From Rhodonellum psychrophilum GCM71 = DSM 17998 (lineage in GTDB: Bacteria > Bacteroidota > Bacteroidia > Cytophagales > Cyclobacteriaceae): 64,000 nucleotides of DNA. The translations under genes and the position numbers were made by a program. The notes below the pieces were generated by a model, which saw only the letters and a program-made list of their open reading frames with translations, was not told the origin of the DNA and made no database searches. Shown here one piece after another: positions 55,042-63,658 of this stretch (the stretch's first letter is position 1; each line of letters opens with the position of its first letter). Location of the stretch: contig NZ_KB906684.1 in the NCBI RefSeq assembly GCF_000381545.1, positions 86,913-150,912 on the forward strand, in the 5' to 3' direction.

Positions 55042-55835
55042 ATGACCCTTCGTAGCATTACTACCAATATTCTATTGAGTCCAGCTATATGGATTTATTG
55101 GATCTTGATTTCTTTTTTTTTGATATCCGATTTTTCTGTATTTTTTGTTGTTTCTTTTATATTTGTATTTGTTTTTTTTTCAACTTTATGCCTTACTATC
55201 TGATCAAAAATCTGGAATCTAAATTTCATGCGGTTCAAGATAAAATGACAGATGGAGTAAGTCATATTTTGGTTCTGGGTGGTGGCCATACGCCCAATAC
55301 TGAGATATTATTTGAACAACAATTAAGCAATACTGCTTTGCGCCGTGTACTTGAAGGTGTACGGTTGGCGAATATCCATCCCAATTCTTTGTTAATAATG
55401 AGTGGTCAATCTCTGAAACTAGGACATCCTTCACAAGCTGAAATTCAAGCTGAAGTTGCGATTACTATGGGGGTAAAAAAGGAATTTATAAAAATTATTT
55501 CTGAGCCTTATAATACTGAAAAAGAGGCGATTTTTTATAAAATGAATTTTGCTATTCACAAAAAACCAATATTTCTGGTCACAAAGGCCCTTCATCTTAA
55601 AAGAGCGTTATTCATATTTTCAAAACTCGGTTACAATATTATACCCTCTCCATCTTATTTTGTATATCAAAATTTTAATCCACATTTAGGATGGTTTTTG
55701 GCTCCTGATTTTAATTTGATTCTTCATTTTGGTGAATATTTAAAAGAGATTGTGGGCTATAATGTTTTTAGATGTAAGATTGCCATTGGATTTAAATCAT
55801 TTTCGTCCACCAAGTTAGATGTGCAGAAAAATTAA
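55042..55835 (+). CDS. YdcF/ElyC-like protein, copy 2, apparent frameshift in T9 tract
   Basis: DUF218-family protein related to the one at 36193: HILVLGGGHTPNTE, LRRVLEGVRLANIHPNSLLIMSGQS, HPSQAEIQAEVAITMGV, YNTEKEAIFYKM and FLVTKALHLKRALFIFSKLGYNI align block for block. An ATG at 55042, seven bases after the wbpM stop, opens a hydrophobic N-terminus (MTLRSITTNILLSPAIWIYW) that ends prematurely just after nine consecutive T (55172-55180). The conserved domain is in the -1 frame. Ten T would join them into a protein with two membrane helices like copy 1. It may be a sequencing error, a real mutation or phase variation. A shorter start at 55089 in the downstream frame is also possible. Confidence 0.65.
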
Positions 55836-55959
55836 ATAAAAAGTAGTTTTCAAATTCTCAATAATTAATTTAACTTTTAAGTGGTAGTAAAATCAGATTA
55901 TTACCGACAAATTGACTTCATCGACTTGATTGATTTATTCATATTGACCAAAATGCAAG

Positions 55960-56661
55960 TCAATTGTTTAAACGTTCAACCAACAATACCCCTAACTCCT
56001 TGAAGAATCCTCTTCTTATAGGTGCTGTAAAGCTTGCAATAGTTACTTCTTTTGCATTAAAACCAGTGACGTGATCCAAGTTTATTAAGTAGGATTTATG
56101 AATACGGATAAACTTTTTTTCTGATAGTTTTCCTATCACGTCTTTTAAAATATCTCTTATTACATATTGTCTTTCTATAGTGTAAATTCTCGTGTAAAGT
56201 CCATCTGCTTTCAACATGATTATGTTATCCTCATCAATTGGTACAAGGAAGCCTTTATCCCTTATATTTAAGATGTTTTTTGTTACTTTCTTATTGAGAT
56301 ATTTAAGAAAAGTAAGATTTACGGTCGTTATCAATACTTCTTTGGTAAAGGGTTTTAGAAGGAAAGAATCGTATTTGAGACCTGAAATTCTTTCCAAATA
56401 TTTTTGATCCGAATGTGCGGTTATAAAAATGATTGGTACCTCTAATTTCTCACTTACGCTTTTGGCCAATTGTATTCCATCAATCTCTCCCTTTAACATT
56501 ACATCCATTAATATTAAGTCAGGTTTGGATTCCATTATAAGTTTATATGCTTTTTCACCTTCCTCTTCATTTCCTACGATCTCGTGACCTGAAAATTTAA
56601 GAATATCCCTAATATTTTCAGCCAAATCCAATTCGTCTTCTACAATAAAAATCTTTTTCAT
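55960..56661 (-). CDS. LytTR-family response regulator
   Basis: 233 residues from the ATG at 56661. REC domain: IFIVEDELDLAENIRDIL, phospho-Asp53 in LILMDVMLKG, FITAHSD, and Lys in FLLKPFT. A LytTR DNA-binding domain follows (about 130-230): GFLVPIDEDNIIMLKADGLYTRIYT, then FIRIHKSYLINLDHVTGFN, the signature of the family. No cognate LytS-type kinase is adjacent. An earlier ATG at 56709 would add 16 Lys-rich residues not typical of REC domains. Target promoters are unknown; the nearby glycan genes are a guess. Confidence 0.9.
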   Translation of the reverse strand: MKKIFIVEDELDLAENIRDILKFSGHEIVGNEEEGEKAYKLIMESKPDLILMDVMLKGEIDGIQLAKSVSEKLEVPIIFITAHSDQKYLERISGLKYDSFLLKPFTKEVLITTVNLTFLKYLNKKVTKNILNIRDKGFLVPIDEDNIIMLKADGLYTRIYTIERQYVIRDILKDVIGKLSEKKFIRIHKSYLINLDHVTGFNAKEVTIASFTAPIRRGFFKELGVLLVERLNN

Positions 56662-57572
56662 TTTACGTAACTTTTTATCTTTATTTTTTATAGCTTTATT
56701 AATGAACACGAATCATTGAAGGATTCGAGTAAAATGTCCATTGTCGGAAGTATAATTTGATTTGCTTATCCCTCTATTACTAGGTTTTAGAGTATTTTTA
56801 ATTTTATTTTTTAACCCAAAATTAATTCCCCTAAAAACATGGTCGATCTAATGTTTTAATTTTACTTCTGATTGAATTTATTTCATAAAGTTAGTAAAAA
56901 AAAACTTGTCTAGCAGTAAATAGATTTCTTTTATGATTTTTTTTGGAAATCCCCAATTGTTGCTCAACAATCTTATTCTTTATATATATAGTTTAGTCTT
57001 GATTTTTCTTTCATTATAAATTGAGATTTATAATGAAATGTTATTAAAAAATAGGTATCTAAGAGGTAAAATTAAAAATTTAATGAAATAATTGAATTAA
57101 TAGTTGTTTATGTTTTTTAGCTCGGTAATTTGTCTATACATGTCTAGATAAAAATAAATATTGAGATATGCATATCAGCAATGATACCAATGGTCTAGTG
57201 TTCTAGGCTCTTATTTATTGGACAATTTAATTCTTGCTATTGTTTAACGGGTTCGCAGTCACTTATCCTTGATTCAGCAGGAAACGACCGAAGGTGACCT
57301 TTGAACCGATGTCGCATAATTTGGAGTGTTAGCCTAATCTGTTGGTTTGAGCCCAATTACTTCTTCAATTTGCAAATTTTTACCCTCATCGAGTGGGTTC
57401 AAATTTGAACAGGAAACATCTCATAGATTCACATTACCCTATATGTTTTAGTAAAAAAATTTGAGTAGTAAAGCTCTCTTTTTCATCGACGTTAAATTTA
57501 CAGATTTTACCTATAATTACGTCCGATTATTTAAGGGGCCTATACAAACAGCTCAGTACTTTAAAAACCTTT
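56662..57572. other. AT-rich gap before integrase relic
   Basis: No gene seen. A perfect 14-bp palindrome GTTCAAATTTGAAC lies at 57397-57410. From about 57490 another frame carries coding-like sequence leading into the integrase relic (KFTDFTYNYV), which suggests that a decayed N-terminus precedes it. Confidence 0.4.
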
Positions 57573-58232
57573 TTGGGTTATGCCAAAAGGCAAGGGATCA
57601 AGGTAAATGATGGATATAAGGACTTTGCCATCAAAAAAGACAAACTGGAAGTGATTGCCTTGACCCAAAATGAATTTGATTTACTGGTAAATATTGACCT
57701 TGCCACTGAAAAAAGGCTTGATCAGGTCAGGGATGTCTTCATTTTTAGCTGTGTCACGGGTTACCGGTATTCGGACCTTGTCCAGCTCAGGAGAGAACAC
57801 ATAAAAAAGGATGAAATCAAATTGACTGTTAAAAAAACAAAGCAGGTTTTAATAGTCCCCCTAAATGTATTTGCAGTCGATATTTTGGAAAAATACAAAG
57901 AAATGGCTTTTCCGCTCCCCATAATTTCCAACCAAAAGTTTAATTTATATTTATAGGAGCTGTGCAAAAGAGCGGAAATCAACGAGCCTGTTGAAATAAT
58001 CCGGTACAAAGGAGCGGTAAAAAACTCCAATATATATCCCAAGCACGAAATCATCAGTGCCCATACAGGAAGAAAAACTTTTGCCACATTGTCCTTGGAA
58101 AAAGGCATTCCTGCTGAAACCGTCATGAAAATTACCGGGCATACCGATTATAAAAGTTTCCAGAGATACGTGACGGTAACCGAGGAAAGAAAAAGAAACG
58201 AAATGCAAAAAGCTTGGGGTAAACCTATGTAA
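57573..58232 (+). pseudogene. Tyrosine recombinase relic, interrupted by a stop
   Basis: C-terminal catalytic half of a Bacteroidota-type phage integrase/conjugative-transposon recombinase. SCVTGYRYSDLVQLRREHI holds the first catalytic Arg. An in-frame TAG at 57954 follows FNLYL, after which the same frame continues with [33 protein letters not shown] (His-x2-Arg box), [15 protein letters not shown] (His and the nucleophilic Tyr), and ends KAWGKPM. The N-terminal DNA-binding part is missing or frameshifted. It marks an old integration event at the start of the accessory segment. Confidence 0.8.
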
Positions 58233-58409
58233 AAGTCAAGCTGGATTTAAAAAATGGTTGAACGTGAATTTATTTTCGAAAATCATCCTCCTATCAGTGA
58301 TCATCATGGGAACGGCCATTGTTAATTGAGGGAAAGTTGGATGAGGTAAGGATTTTGGTTTTCGAAATGGTTCGTTCTTAGATTTCAAAAAACAAGCTTC
58401 ATTTTTGGA

Positions 58410-59519
58410 TTAACCCTCCAAATTCAATTCATACCACACAGATCTTCCCGCACCTTTTTGGATAAGGATACCATGCTGATGAAGGTATTGTAAATCCCTT
58501 GTGGCGGTGGATTTGGATAGTTTAGTGATTGACATATATTTCTTGGCACTCATACCGCCTTTGAAACCTTCAGGGCCAGCATCAAACATTTTACCCAAAA
58601 CTTTGGTGTGACGGGCTTCAAGTAATTCTCTATATTGATCAAAGAATTTGGCTTTCTTCAATAGAAACCACACCAATACTTTGGAATCAAGTTGAGCTGC
58701 TATGATGACCTTCACGAAGTATTTGATCCAGTTGGTAATTTCCAAGGTACCTTGAGCATCTTTTAAAGCTTGATAATAGGAGTTTTTATCAGTCTCGATA
58801 AATTTTGAAATGCTTAATAAAATAGGCTTGTTTAAACCTTGGGACAATGCTTTCTCAGCAATGGCCCTTCCAATCCTTCCATTTCCATCTTCGAATGGGT
58901 GAATGGATTCAAAATACAAATGCGCAATGGCGGATTTCAATAGGGCTGAGGCTTGGCTATCGTTTGTCAGTAAGTTACCTTGGTTATACCATTCAACAAA
59001 CCTTTCCATCTCTTTGGGAACCCGATCTGAGGGAGGCGCTTCAAAGTGCACCTGCTCTCTTCCCAACGGTCCGGAAACTATCTGCATGGGTTCTTTTCCA
59101 CTTCTCCAATCTCCAACGAGCAAGTTCTTCGAATAGGCAAACAAGGTTGTATGCCAGGTTTTGAGCATATCCAAACTCAGGGGATCTTGAAAGCTTTTTC
59201 TAACAATCACCATTAATTCAGATATACCGGCCGCATATCGATCTTTTACCATTAAGGACGTTTTACTGAGTCCAAGTTTGTTCTTTATGGAGGACATCAC
59301 ATCTTCTCTGCTGTAAAACTCACCTTCAATGGCTGAGGATTTTATAGCTTCTGACACCATGATATTCAACAAGGTTTCCTCCTCCAAATCCTTGGAGAGT
59401 CCCTTTTCCATACCTTTCAATTCAGCCCAATCCAGTGCAAACTCCATGAATAAGGGTTGGAGTGTTTCCAAATCATATTTGAAATTTGGCCAGTCTTTGC
59501 GTTGCCAGTTGTAGGTCAT
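58410..59519 (-). CDS. Fic-family AMPylase-like protein with N-terminal DUF4172 and C-terminal winged helix
   Basis: 369 residues from the ATG at 59519. The N-terminus NWQRKDWPNFKYD fits DUF4172. The inhibitory helix motif SSAIEGE lies at about 59-65, which keeps such proteins off until relieved. The Fic core HPFEDGNGRIGR is at about 204-215, with the catalytic His and all NTP-binding residues present. The C-terminal 60 residues look like a winged helix (KYMSITKLSKSTATRDLQYLHQHGILIQKGAGRSVWYEL), so it may bind DNA. Two matched palindromes cover the start region, consistent with self-regulation. An upstream ATG at 59558 would place one palindrome inside the coding sequence. Expected reaction is transfer of AMP to a protein hydroxyl. 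Confidence 0.88.
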   Translation of the reverse strand: MTYNWQRKDWPNFKYDLETLQPLFMEFALDWAELKGMEKGLSKDLEEETLLNIMVSEAIKSSAIEGEFYSREDVMSSIKNKLGLSKTSLMVKDRYAAGISELMVIVRKSFQDPLSLDMLKTWHTTLFAYSKNLLVGDWRSGKEPMQIVSGPLGREQVHFEAPPSDRVPKEMERFVEWYNQGNLLTNDSQASALLKSAIAHLYFESIHPFEDGNGRIGRAIAEKALSQGLNKPILLSISKFIETDKNSYYQALKDAQGTLEITNWIKYFVKVIIAAQLDSKVLVWFLLKKAKFFDQYRELLEARHTKVLGKMFDAGPEGFKGGMSAKKYMSITKLSKSTATRDLQYLHQHGILIQKGAGRSVWYELNLEG

Positions 59520-59591
59520 GAGCCGATTGTTTTTGCTAAATGGCTCAAATATAGACATTTTTTGAGCCGATTAAAACATTTAATTGGCTCA
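59519..59591 (-). promoter_or_regulatory. Two matched palindromes at the fic start (putative operator)
   Basis: TGAGCC (59519-59524) with GGCTCA (59542-59547), and TGAGCC (59563-59568) with GGCTCA (59586-59591). Both have a 17-base spacer and the centres are 44 bp apart, so they would lie on the same DNA face. The left half-sites share TGAGCCGATT, and the right half-sites read AAATGGCTCA and AATTGGCTCA. The inner edge touches the chosen ATG. Confidence 0.65.
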
Positions 59592-59865
59592 GGAGTGCAT
59601 CGCTCCTTTAGGTAGGGCAAAAGAATTTAAGGACAATGAATATTTAAGAGGCTGTTTTTTTCTTACATATATATGGATTTATATTTTAGATAGTATCAAT
59701 AAATATTTTTAATCGTATATATAGATATATGTATATAAGGTATAGGGTATAATTAAATTTGGCTCATTATTGTCATTTTAAAATTAATTTTTTAAATTTA
59801 ACTGAATATTTAATTGACGTTACAAGTAGGTTAATAAAGTTATTTATTAAATTTTTTTTTCATTT

Positions 59866-59925
59866 TTTCTTAAGGTTTCCAGAGATATGTAAAGGTGTCG
59901 AGGGAAAGAATTTAAAACGGAATGT
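59866..59925 (+). pseudogene. Integrase 3-prime-end fragment
   Basis: The stretch with GTTTCCAGAGATATGTAAAG closely matches the end of the integrase relic around 58155 (GTTTCCAGAGATACGTGACG), including the Tyr region FQRYV. It stops soon after. It suggests that a second integrase end lay here, with the fic gene between the two copies. Confidence 0.5.
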
Positions 59926-59980
59926 GATAATCCTGTGAAAATTCGGTGCAAAAGTGATTCGGGCTTTAAATAATGTCATC

Positions 59981-60814
59981 ATGAAAAAATTCAATCCAAA
60001 AAGACCTTTATGGCTTTACCAATTGTGGGAATACCTGTTATTGTTTGATGGCAAATCGGAAGAGGACAGGGTTCTTGCCTACCGATATGGCTGGTTCATC
60101 TATTCCAAAAATAAACTCCATTTTGAGGATTTTTCAAGGTTCGTCATCAGGAGAAAATGGTTCATTTACCTTTCCCTTGTTTATCCGATCATGATTGCCT
60201 TGTTCAGTCTGTTGTTTGCGCTGTCTTTTTTAAAACTAGAAGTTTGGATGATTTTGCCCTTGGCGTTTCTTTTTTCTGGATTGATGGGCACAATCATTTA
60301 TATGCTGATAGGGAATACCCTTAAAAACATCCGTGAAACCAAAATTTTTCTGACTTATGTAGACCCAACCCATAAAATCAACAATTTCAGGGAATTTGAA
60401 AATCTCGGATATTGGGATCAGGAAGGTGCCGAAAGTTTTTATGAAAACATGAGGGCAAAACGTGACTATGTACCTATTGAATCCTTTCAGAACAGGCTTG
60501 ATAAAACAGAGAAATTACTGGCAATCGATATTCTTTTGGGTGAACCCGGCACCTTCAATGAGCTGATCAACAAACTGTGCCATGATCCCAAAAACGCTTT
60601 GACCAAAGAAGGCATCTATAGGGTATTGGGTGAGATCCTTACAGCCTCCTCTGACAATATCAAAAAGGACATTACCAAGGGCGTAAAAGAAATACGGATT
60701 GGAGATAAACTTTCTGCCAAAAGGATAGACCAGCTCAAAAACGTAAAGGAGGTTTTTTTCAATGCCAAACTGGGAATGAAAGCTTCTGAAATTGATCAAA
60801 TGATGTTTCGATAG
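59981..60814 (+). CDS. Hypothetical two-helix membrane protein
   Basis: 277 residues from the ATG at 59981; I do not recognise it. Two adjacent membrane helices (WFIYLSLVYPIMIALFSLLFALSFL and VWMILPLAFLFSGLMGTIIYMLI) follow an N-terminal domain of about 60 residues with an aromatic-rich WLYQLWEYLLLF. The C-terminal 150 residues are soluble, charged and mostly helical (LTKEGIYRVLGEILTASSDNIKKDI). It follows the integrase fragment and may be cargo of the old element. An earlier GTG at 59954 is less likely. Confidence 0.6.
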   Translation: MKKFNPKRPLWLYQLWEYLLLFDGKSEEDRVLAYRYGWFIYSKNKLHFEDFSRFVIRRKWFIYLSLVYPIMIALFSLLFALSFLKLEVWMILPLAFLFSGLMGTIIYMLIGNTLKNIRETKIFLTYVDPTHKINNFREFENLGYWDQEGAESFYENMRAKRDYVPIESFQNRLDKTEKLLAIDILLGEPGTFNELINKLCHDPKNALTKEGIYRVLGEILTASSDNIKKDITKGVKEIRIGDKLSAKRIDQLKNVKEVFFNAKLGMKASEIDQMMFR

Positions 60815-60887
60815 ATTTTTGGGATTTCCCAAAAAGGAATTTCCATTTCGGGATTGGGAAAATTTTTATCGCAAAAGAAAGGGGAAA

Positions 60888-61565
60888 TCATACAGGTTTT
60901 AAAACCTCCTCAACATTAGTATTCAACCTAGTATTGGTGACCCCGTCCATGACACGGTAGCCTTCCAGCAGTTCATCGTGGGGGTAGGGGACCATCAAGT
61001 CAGCCATTTCTTCTTTGGCGAGGTCCTGCAAAAGCCATGCATCCGCAGCATCACCATCAAGAATCAATGGCATTCGTTTTCTTTCATTATGGATTTCAGC
61101 GAGCAGTGGTGAGGCTGGGACGGTAATGATGGAAAATGTCGGTATATTGTTCCAAACCGAATAAATCCCACCAAGTGTGATGAATTCTGAGGTTTTGGGC
61201 TTGATGTAAAAGGATTGGGATTTCTTCTGACCCTCGGGATGATGTGGTTCAAAAAAGCCAGTGCAGATCAGCAAGCACCTGTTTTTCCAATAGTTTTTGT
61301 AGGATCCCTTTTCAAAAAGTTCTTCCCCCTTTGCATTTAGGGTATTGGCCTTCCAATCCGACTCCTCCTTCACCCAATGGGGAATAAGCTTCCATCGATA
61401 CATGTCGATCACTTTGGGGTCATGGGTGCTGATGGCCGGAAGATAGGGTTGGGCAAATCCGCTGAGGTAAAATGCCTGCTCAAAAAGCTCCCGATTGATC
61501 GCCTGCCGGCTGAATCTTTCCTGGATGAGTTCCAGTTTAAGTTGTTCGGATACGTGGTAGCACAT
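60888..61565 (-). CDS. SOS-response-associated peptidase (HMCES/YedK)
   Basis: 225 residues. The protein begins M-C-Y, so after Met removal Cys2 is the N-terminal nucleophile that forms a thiazolidine link with abasic sites in single-stranded DNA. Further family blocks are TLNAKGEELFEKGSYKNYWKNRCLLICTGFFEP (the N-A-R/K-x-E region and the catalytic-site Glu) and TVPASPLLAEIHNERKRMPLIL (the conserved His-x3-Arg-Met-Pro). Length and order are normal. It protects abasic sites from mutagenic processing. It is convergent with the two-helix protein gene at 59981. Confidence 0.9.
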   Translation of the reverse strand: MCYHVSEQLKLELIQERFSRQAINRELFEQAFYLSGFAQPYLPAISTHDPKVIDMYRWKLIPHWVKEESDWKANTLNAKGEELFEKGSYKNYWKNRCLLICTGFFEPHHPEGQKKSQSFYIKPKTSEFITLGGIYSVWNNIPTFSIITVPASPLLAEIHNERKRMPLILDGDAADAWLLQDLAKEEMADLMVPYPHDELLEGYRVMDGVTNTRLNTNVEEVLKPV

Positions 61566-61837
61566 GGTAGTCTAATTGTGGTATATGAAAATCCTCATTC
61601 CTTTCCGGCAAATGAAATCCCTGAAATACCAGCCATTTACTCACAAAATCGATTCTAATAACCTCTGTCAAATTCAATTCCATTTCCTTGCAGTCCCTGT
61701 TGCCCGAGCATAGATCAAGTTGGTTTTGTATGGGAGCAAAGCATTCCAGGCAAGGTATCTATATAAAGGAATACATGGATATACACATATATAAATATAC
61801 AGATATAGGAATACACATTTTTAAAAAAAAACCAACA

Positions 61838-61860
61838 AAAAAGCCCCGAAGGGCCTTTTC
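61838..61860 (-). terminator. Hairpin terminator for the small gene at 61867
   Basis: GCCC (61843-61846), loop CGAA, GGGC (61851-61854), with A and T runs on either side that extend the stem with one bulge. A run of T on the minus strand follows. It sits directly after the end of the minus-strand small gene. Confidence 0.55.
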
Positions 61861-61866
61861 TTTTTT

Positions 61867-62121
61867 TCAGCGTCTTATTTCCTGGCCATTTTCTTTTTTG
61901 GGGCAGGGACTTTTTTGCTGATGTAGGCCGTGTGGGTCTTTCCGTAGGTGTCTGCTTCTTTGAGGGCGGCCACTTCGAACGAAGTATTCATTTCCTTCAA
62001 AATCCACCATTTGGCTTTTCAGGATCCCTTCCAGGGTTTCTCTTGCGATGGATACCCTGATGATGTCAAGGCCGTTTACTTTGCTTCCTTTTCCGATGTA
62101 GGTTTTTTCAAATTGTGACAT
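61867..62121 (-). pseudogene. Small conserved protein gene with C-terminal frameshift
   Basis: The first 50 codons read MSQFEKTYIGKGSKVNGLDI and continue to DFEGNEYFV, which resembles a small conserved Bacteroidota protein (start FEKTYIGKG, middle EYVTFEVAK). At that point the frame changes to a basic unrelated tail (RSGRPQRSRHLRKD). The expected continuation FEVAALKEADTYGKTHTAYI with a Lys-rich end (KKVPAPKKKMARK) is present in another frame and stops at 61875. One base indel near 61980 would restore it, so this is a recent mutation or a sequencing error. Confidence 0.6.
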
Positions 62122-62620
62122 GACTGTATTGTTTAGAGGTTTAAAATTTGATTATGCCGGAGCACTTGGGGGTGAAATGGTCCACTTGAGACAAGGGCAT
62201 GAAAGAAAAATTGTGGAAGGCTTCCTTTAGGAAAACCCTATTTTTTTGTCAGGGCAAAGCGTATCCTTGGCTTGTGGACTGAACCCCCCATCTTTGCATA
62301 GATCATAATTATAACCGGGAATGGCACAGGTACGACTCTGAAATAAATTCATCGGATTAGGTTGCATTTATGGCCTTCTCATTGGATTAGCCCAAGAATT
62401 GGAAAAAGAAGAAATTTGGACAGTTCGGGATTGAAGGGAATGAATTGGCATTGAGGTGGCCGCTAGGCAGACTTTACGAGAAGACCCTTGGCGACTTGAA
62501 AAAAGTACGGTTGGGGAAAATGTCTATTGAAAGAGTAGGGGCAGAAGAAAAACCATCGTCGGGACTTATGGGTTTTTTGTATACCCGATGTCATTCAAAC
62601 TATTAATCTAAATTATAAAT
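62122..62620. other. Gap with a possible coding relic
   Basis: No gene with a proper start. From about 62400 to 62606 one + frame stays open without an ATG until late (FGQFGIEGNELALRWPLGRL, KMSIERVGAEEK). It could be the remnant of a small protein, but I do not recognise it. Confidence 0.35.
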
Positions 62621-62881
62621 ATGAAAATGCCGATTAAATCGACAAATCAAGATGTGCTGCTAAAGGAACTGCAGGAACTGAAAATCAGAAACAAAATAAA
62701 ATTGAAAAGCCTCTTCCTGCTTCCCAAAGTCCCTCATGAACGTCTTGCCAAAGGAATTGAACTAGAGGGATTGGTTGAAATTGCCATCCAACATTCAGGA
62801 AAATGGGAAAAGCTTGAGTTAAAGGATTGTTTGAAGAGATTGGAAGAGCAGGGGATCATCATCAAAAACAGGCTGGAATAA
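62621..62881 (+). CDS. Small hypothetical protein
   Basis: 86 residues, not recognised. The sequence is Lys/Glu/Leu-rich and largely helical (VLLKELQELKIRNKIKLKSL, LKDCLKRLEEQGIIIKNRLE) with no membrane segment. The late part resembles the recognition end of a winged helix but too weakly to call. The A-rich start region looks like a normal Bacteroidota start; an in-frame ATG at 62627 is an alternative. Confidence 0.5.
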   Translation: MKMPIKSTNQDVLLKELQELKIRNKIKLKSLFLLPKVPHERLAKGIELEGLVEIAIQHSGKWEKLELKDCLKRLEEQGIIIKNRLE

Positions 62882-63167
62882 TTCCTGCTTCTTTGGATTA
62901 AGGTTTTCGTCTGTGAAATCTTAAAAATAGTACTTCGCCATTTTTATGAATCCATCATTCAATGAAAATGAGCTTGTAAAGGAGAGGCATATTCTTGTAT
63001 TTTCCCTCAATGTGGAAAGTTTATAAAACAGATTAATCAATTCATACGCATAAGATTTTGCTATTCCCAAACCGTTGTTTCCTTGGATCTAAGTCGGGGT
63101 AATTGGTGAAAATTCATTTTTTACCCGTATAGTTATGTTTTGTACTACAAAGTAGAGCGAATGAAGA

Positions 63168-63237
63168 ACTCTGCTATCCATGCTTTTCAGGTGGGCAGGC
63201 TAAAGCAAGTGTAGCCCACTATGAAATGCAGCAGAGT
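63168..63237. repeat. Nested inverted-repeat element
   Basis: Outer stem ACTCTGCT (63168-63175) with AGCAGAGT (63230-63237); inner stem GTGGGC (63191-63196) with GCCCAC (63214-63219). The two perfect stems are nested, so the segment could fold as one long irregular hairpin. It may be a small repeat or an RNA element; its nature is unknown. Confidence 0.45.
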
Positions 63238-63623
63238 GGAATGGAATAGCGGGCTACTCTAGCAGTGCGGTGCCGGAGGTTGGTGAATGAAGAGAGTTGT
63301 CCCGAATCCTTTCGGTGGAGCGAATGGAATAAACCTACCGGAGGTACAGGGGAGGAGCGATGATGTTTCTGCTTTTTAATTATGAAAACACATTTTAGCT
63401 CACATTAAATTTTTTGGAAAATTCCGTTGAACTGTAACCTTTTTTGGTTGCTGATGGTGCAACTTTTACTAATATCCGGGAGAAAGTCTCCTTTTCACGA
63501 TTATGAATCCCATAAATCAAAGATGGCTTAAGAGAACAGACGGCTCTATCGGTTATAGATTTTAACTATCAAAAAAATCATTCCATTGAGACCTGGGTCA
63601 CATACCATTCTCTTCAGGCAACC

Positions 63624-63631
63624 TAAATTTG
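63624..63631 (+). promoter_or_regulatory. Candidate -7 box (TAnnTTTG) for peroxiredoxin
   Basis: TAAATTTG matches the Bacteroidota -7 consensus and lies 28 bp before the start codon. No TTG is seen at the ideal -33 spacing, so support is partial. Confidence 0.35.
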
Positions 63632-63658
63632 AAGTATCAAGTTTAAAAAAAAACAATC

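Larger units (their letters stand above)
62882..63658. other. Gap with nested inverted repeats
   Basis: No gene seen. Around 63160-63370 the sequence is richer in G and C and contains nested inverted repeats (see next entry). The last 40 bases hold a candidate promoter box for the peroxiredoxin gene. Confidence 0.4.

Noticed and set aside
57397..57410. Perfect palindrome GTTCAAATTTGAAC as an integrase attachment site
   Set aside because: No second copy seen near the integrase relic or fic gene, so there is no support for an att role.
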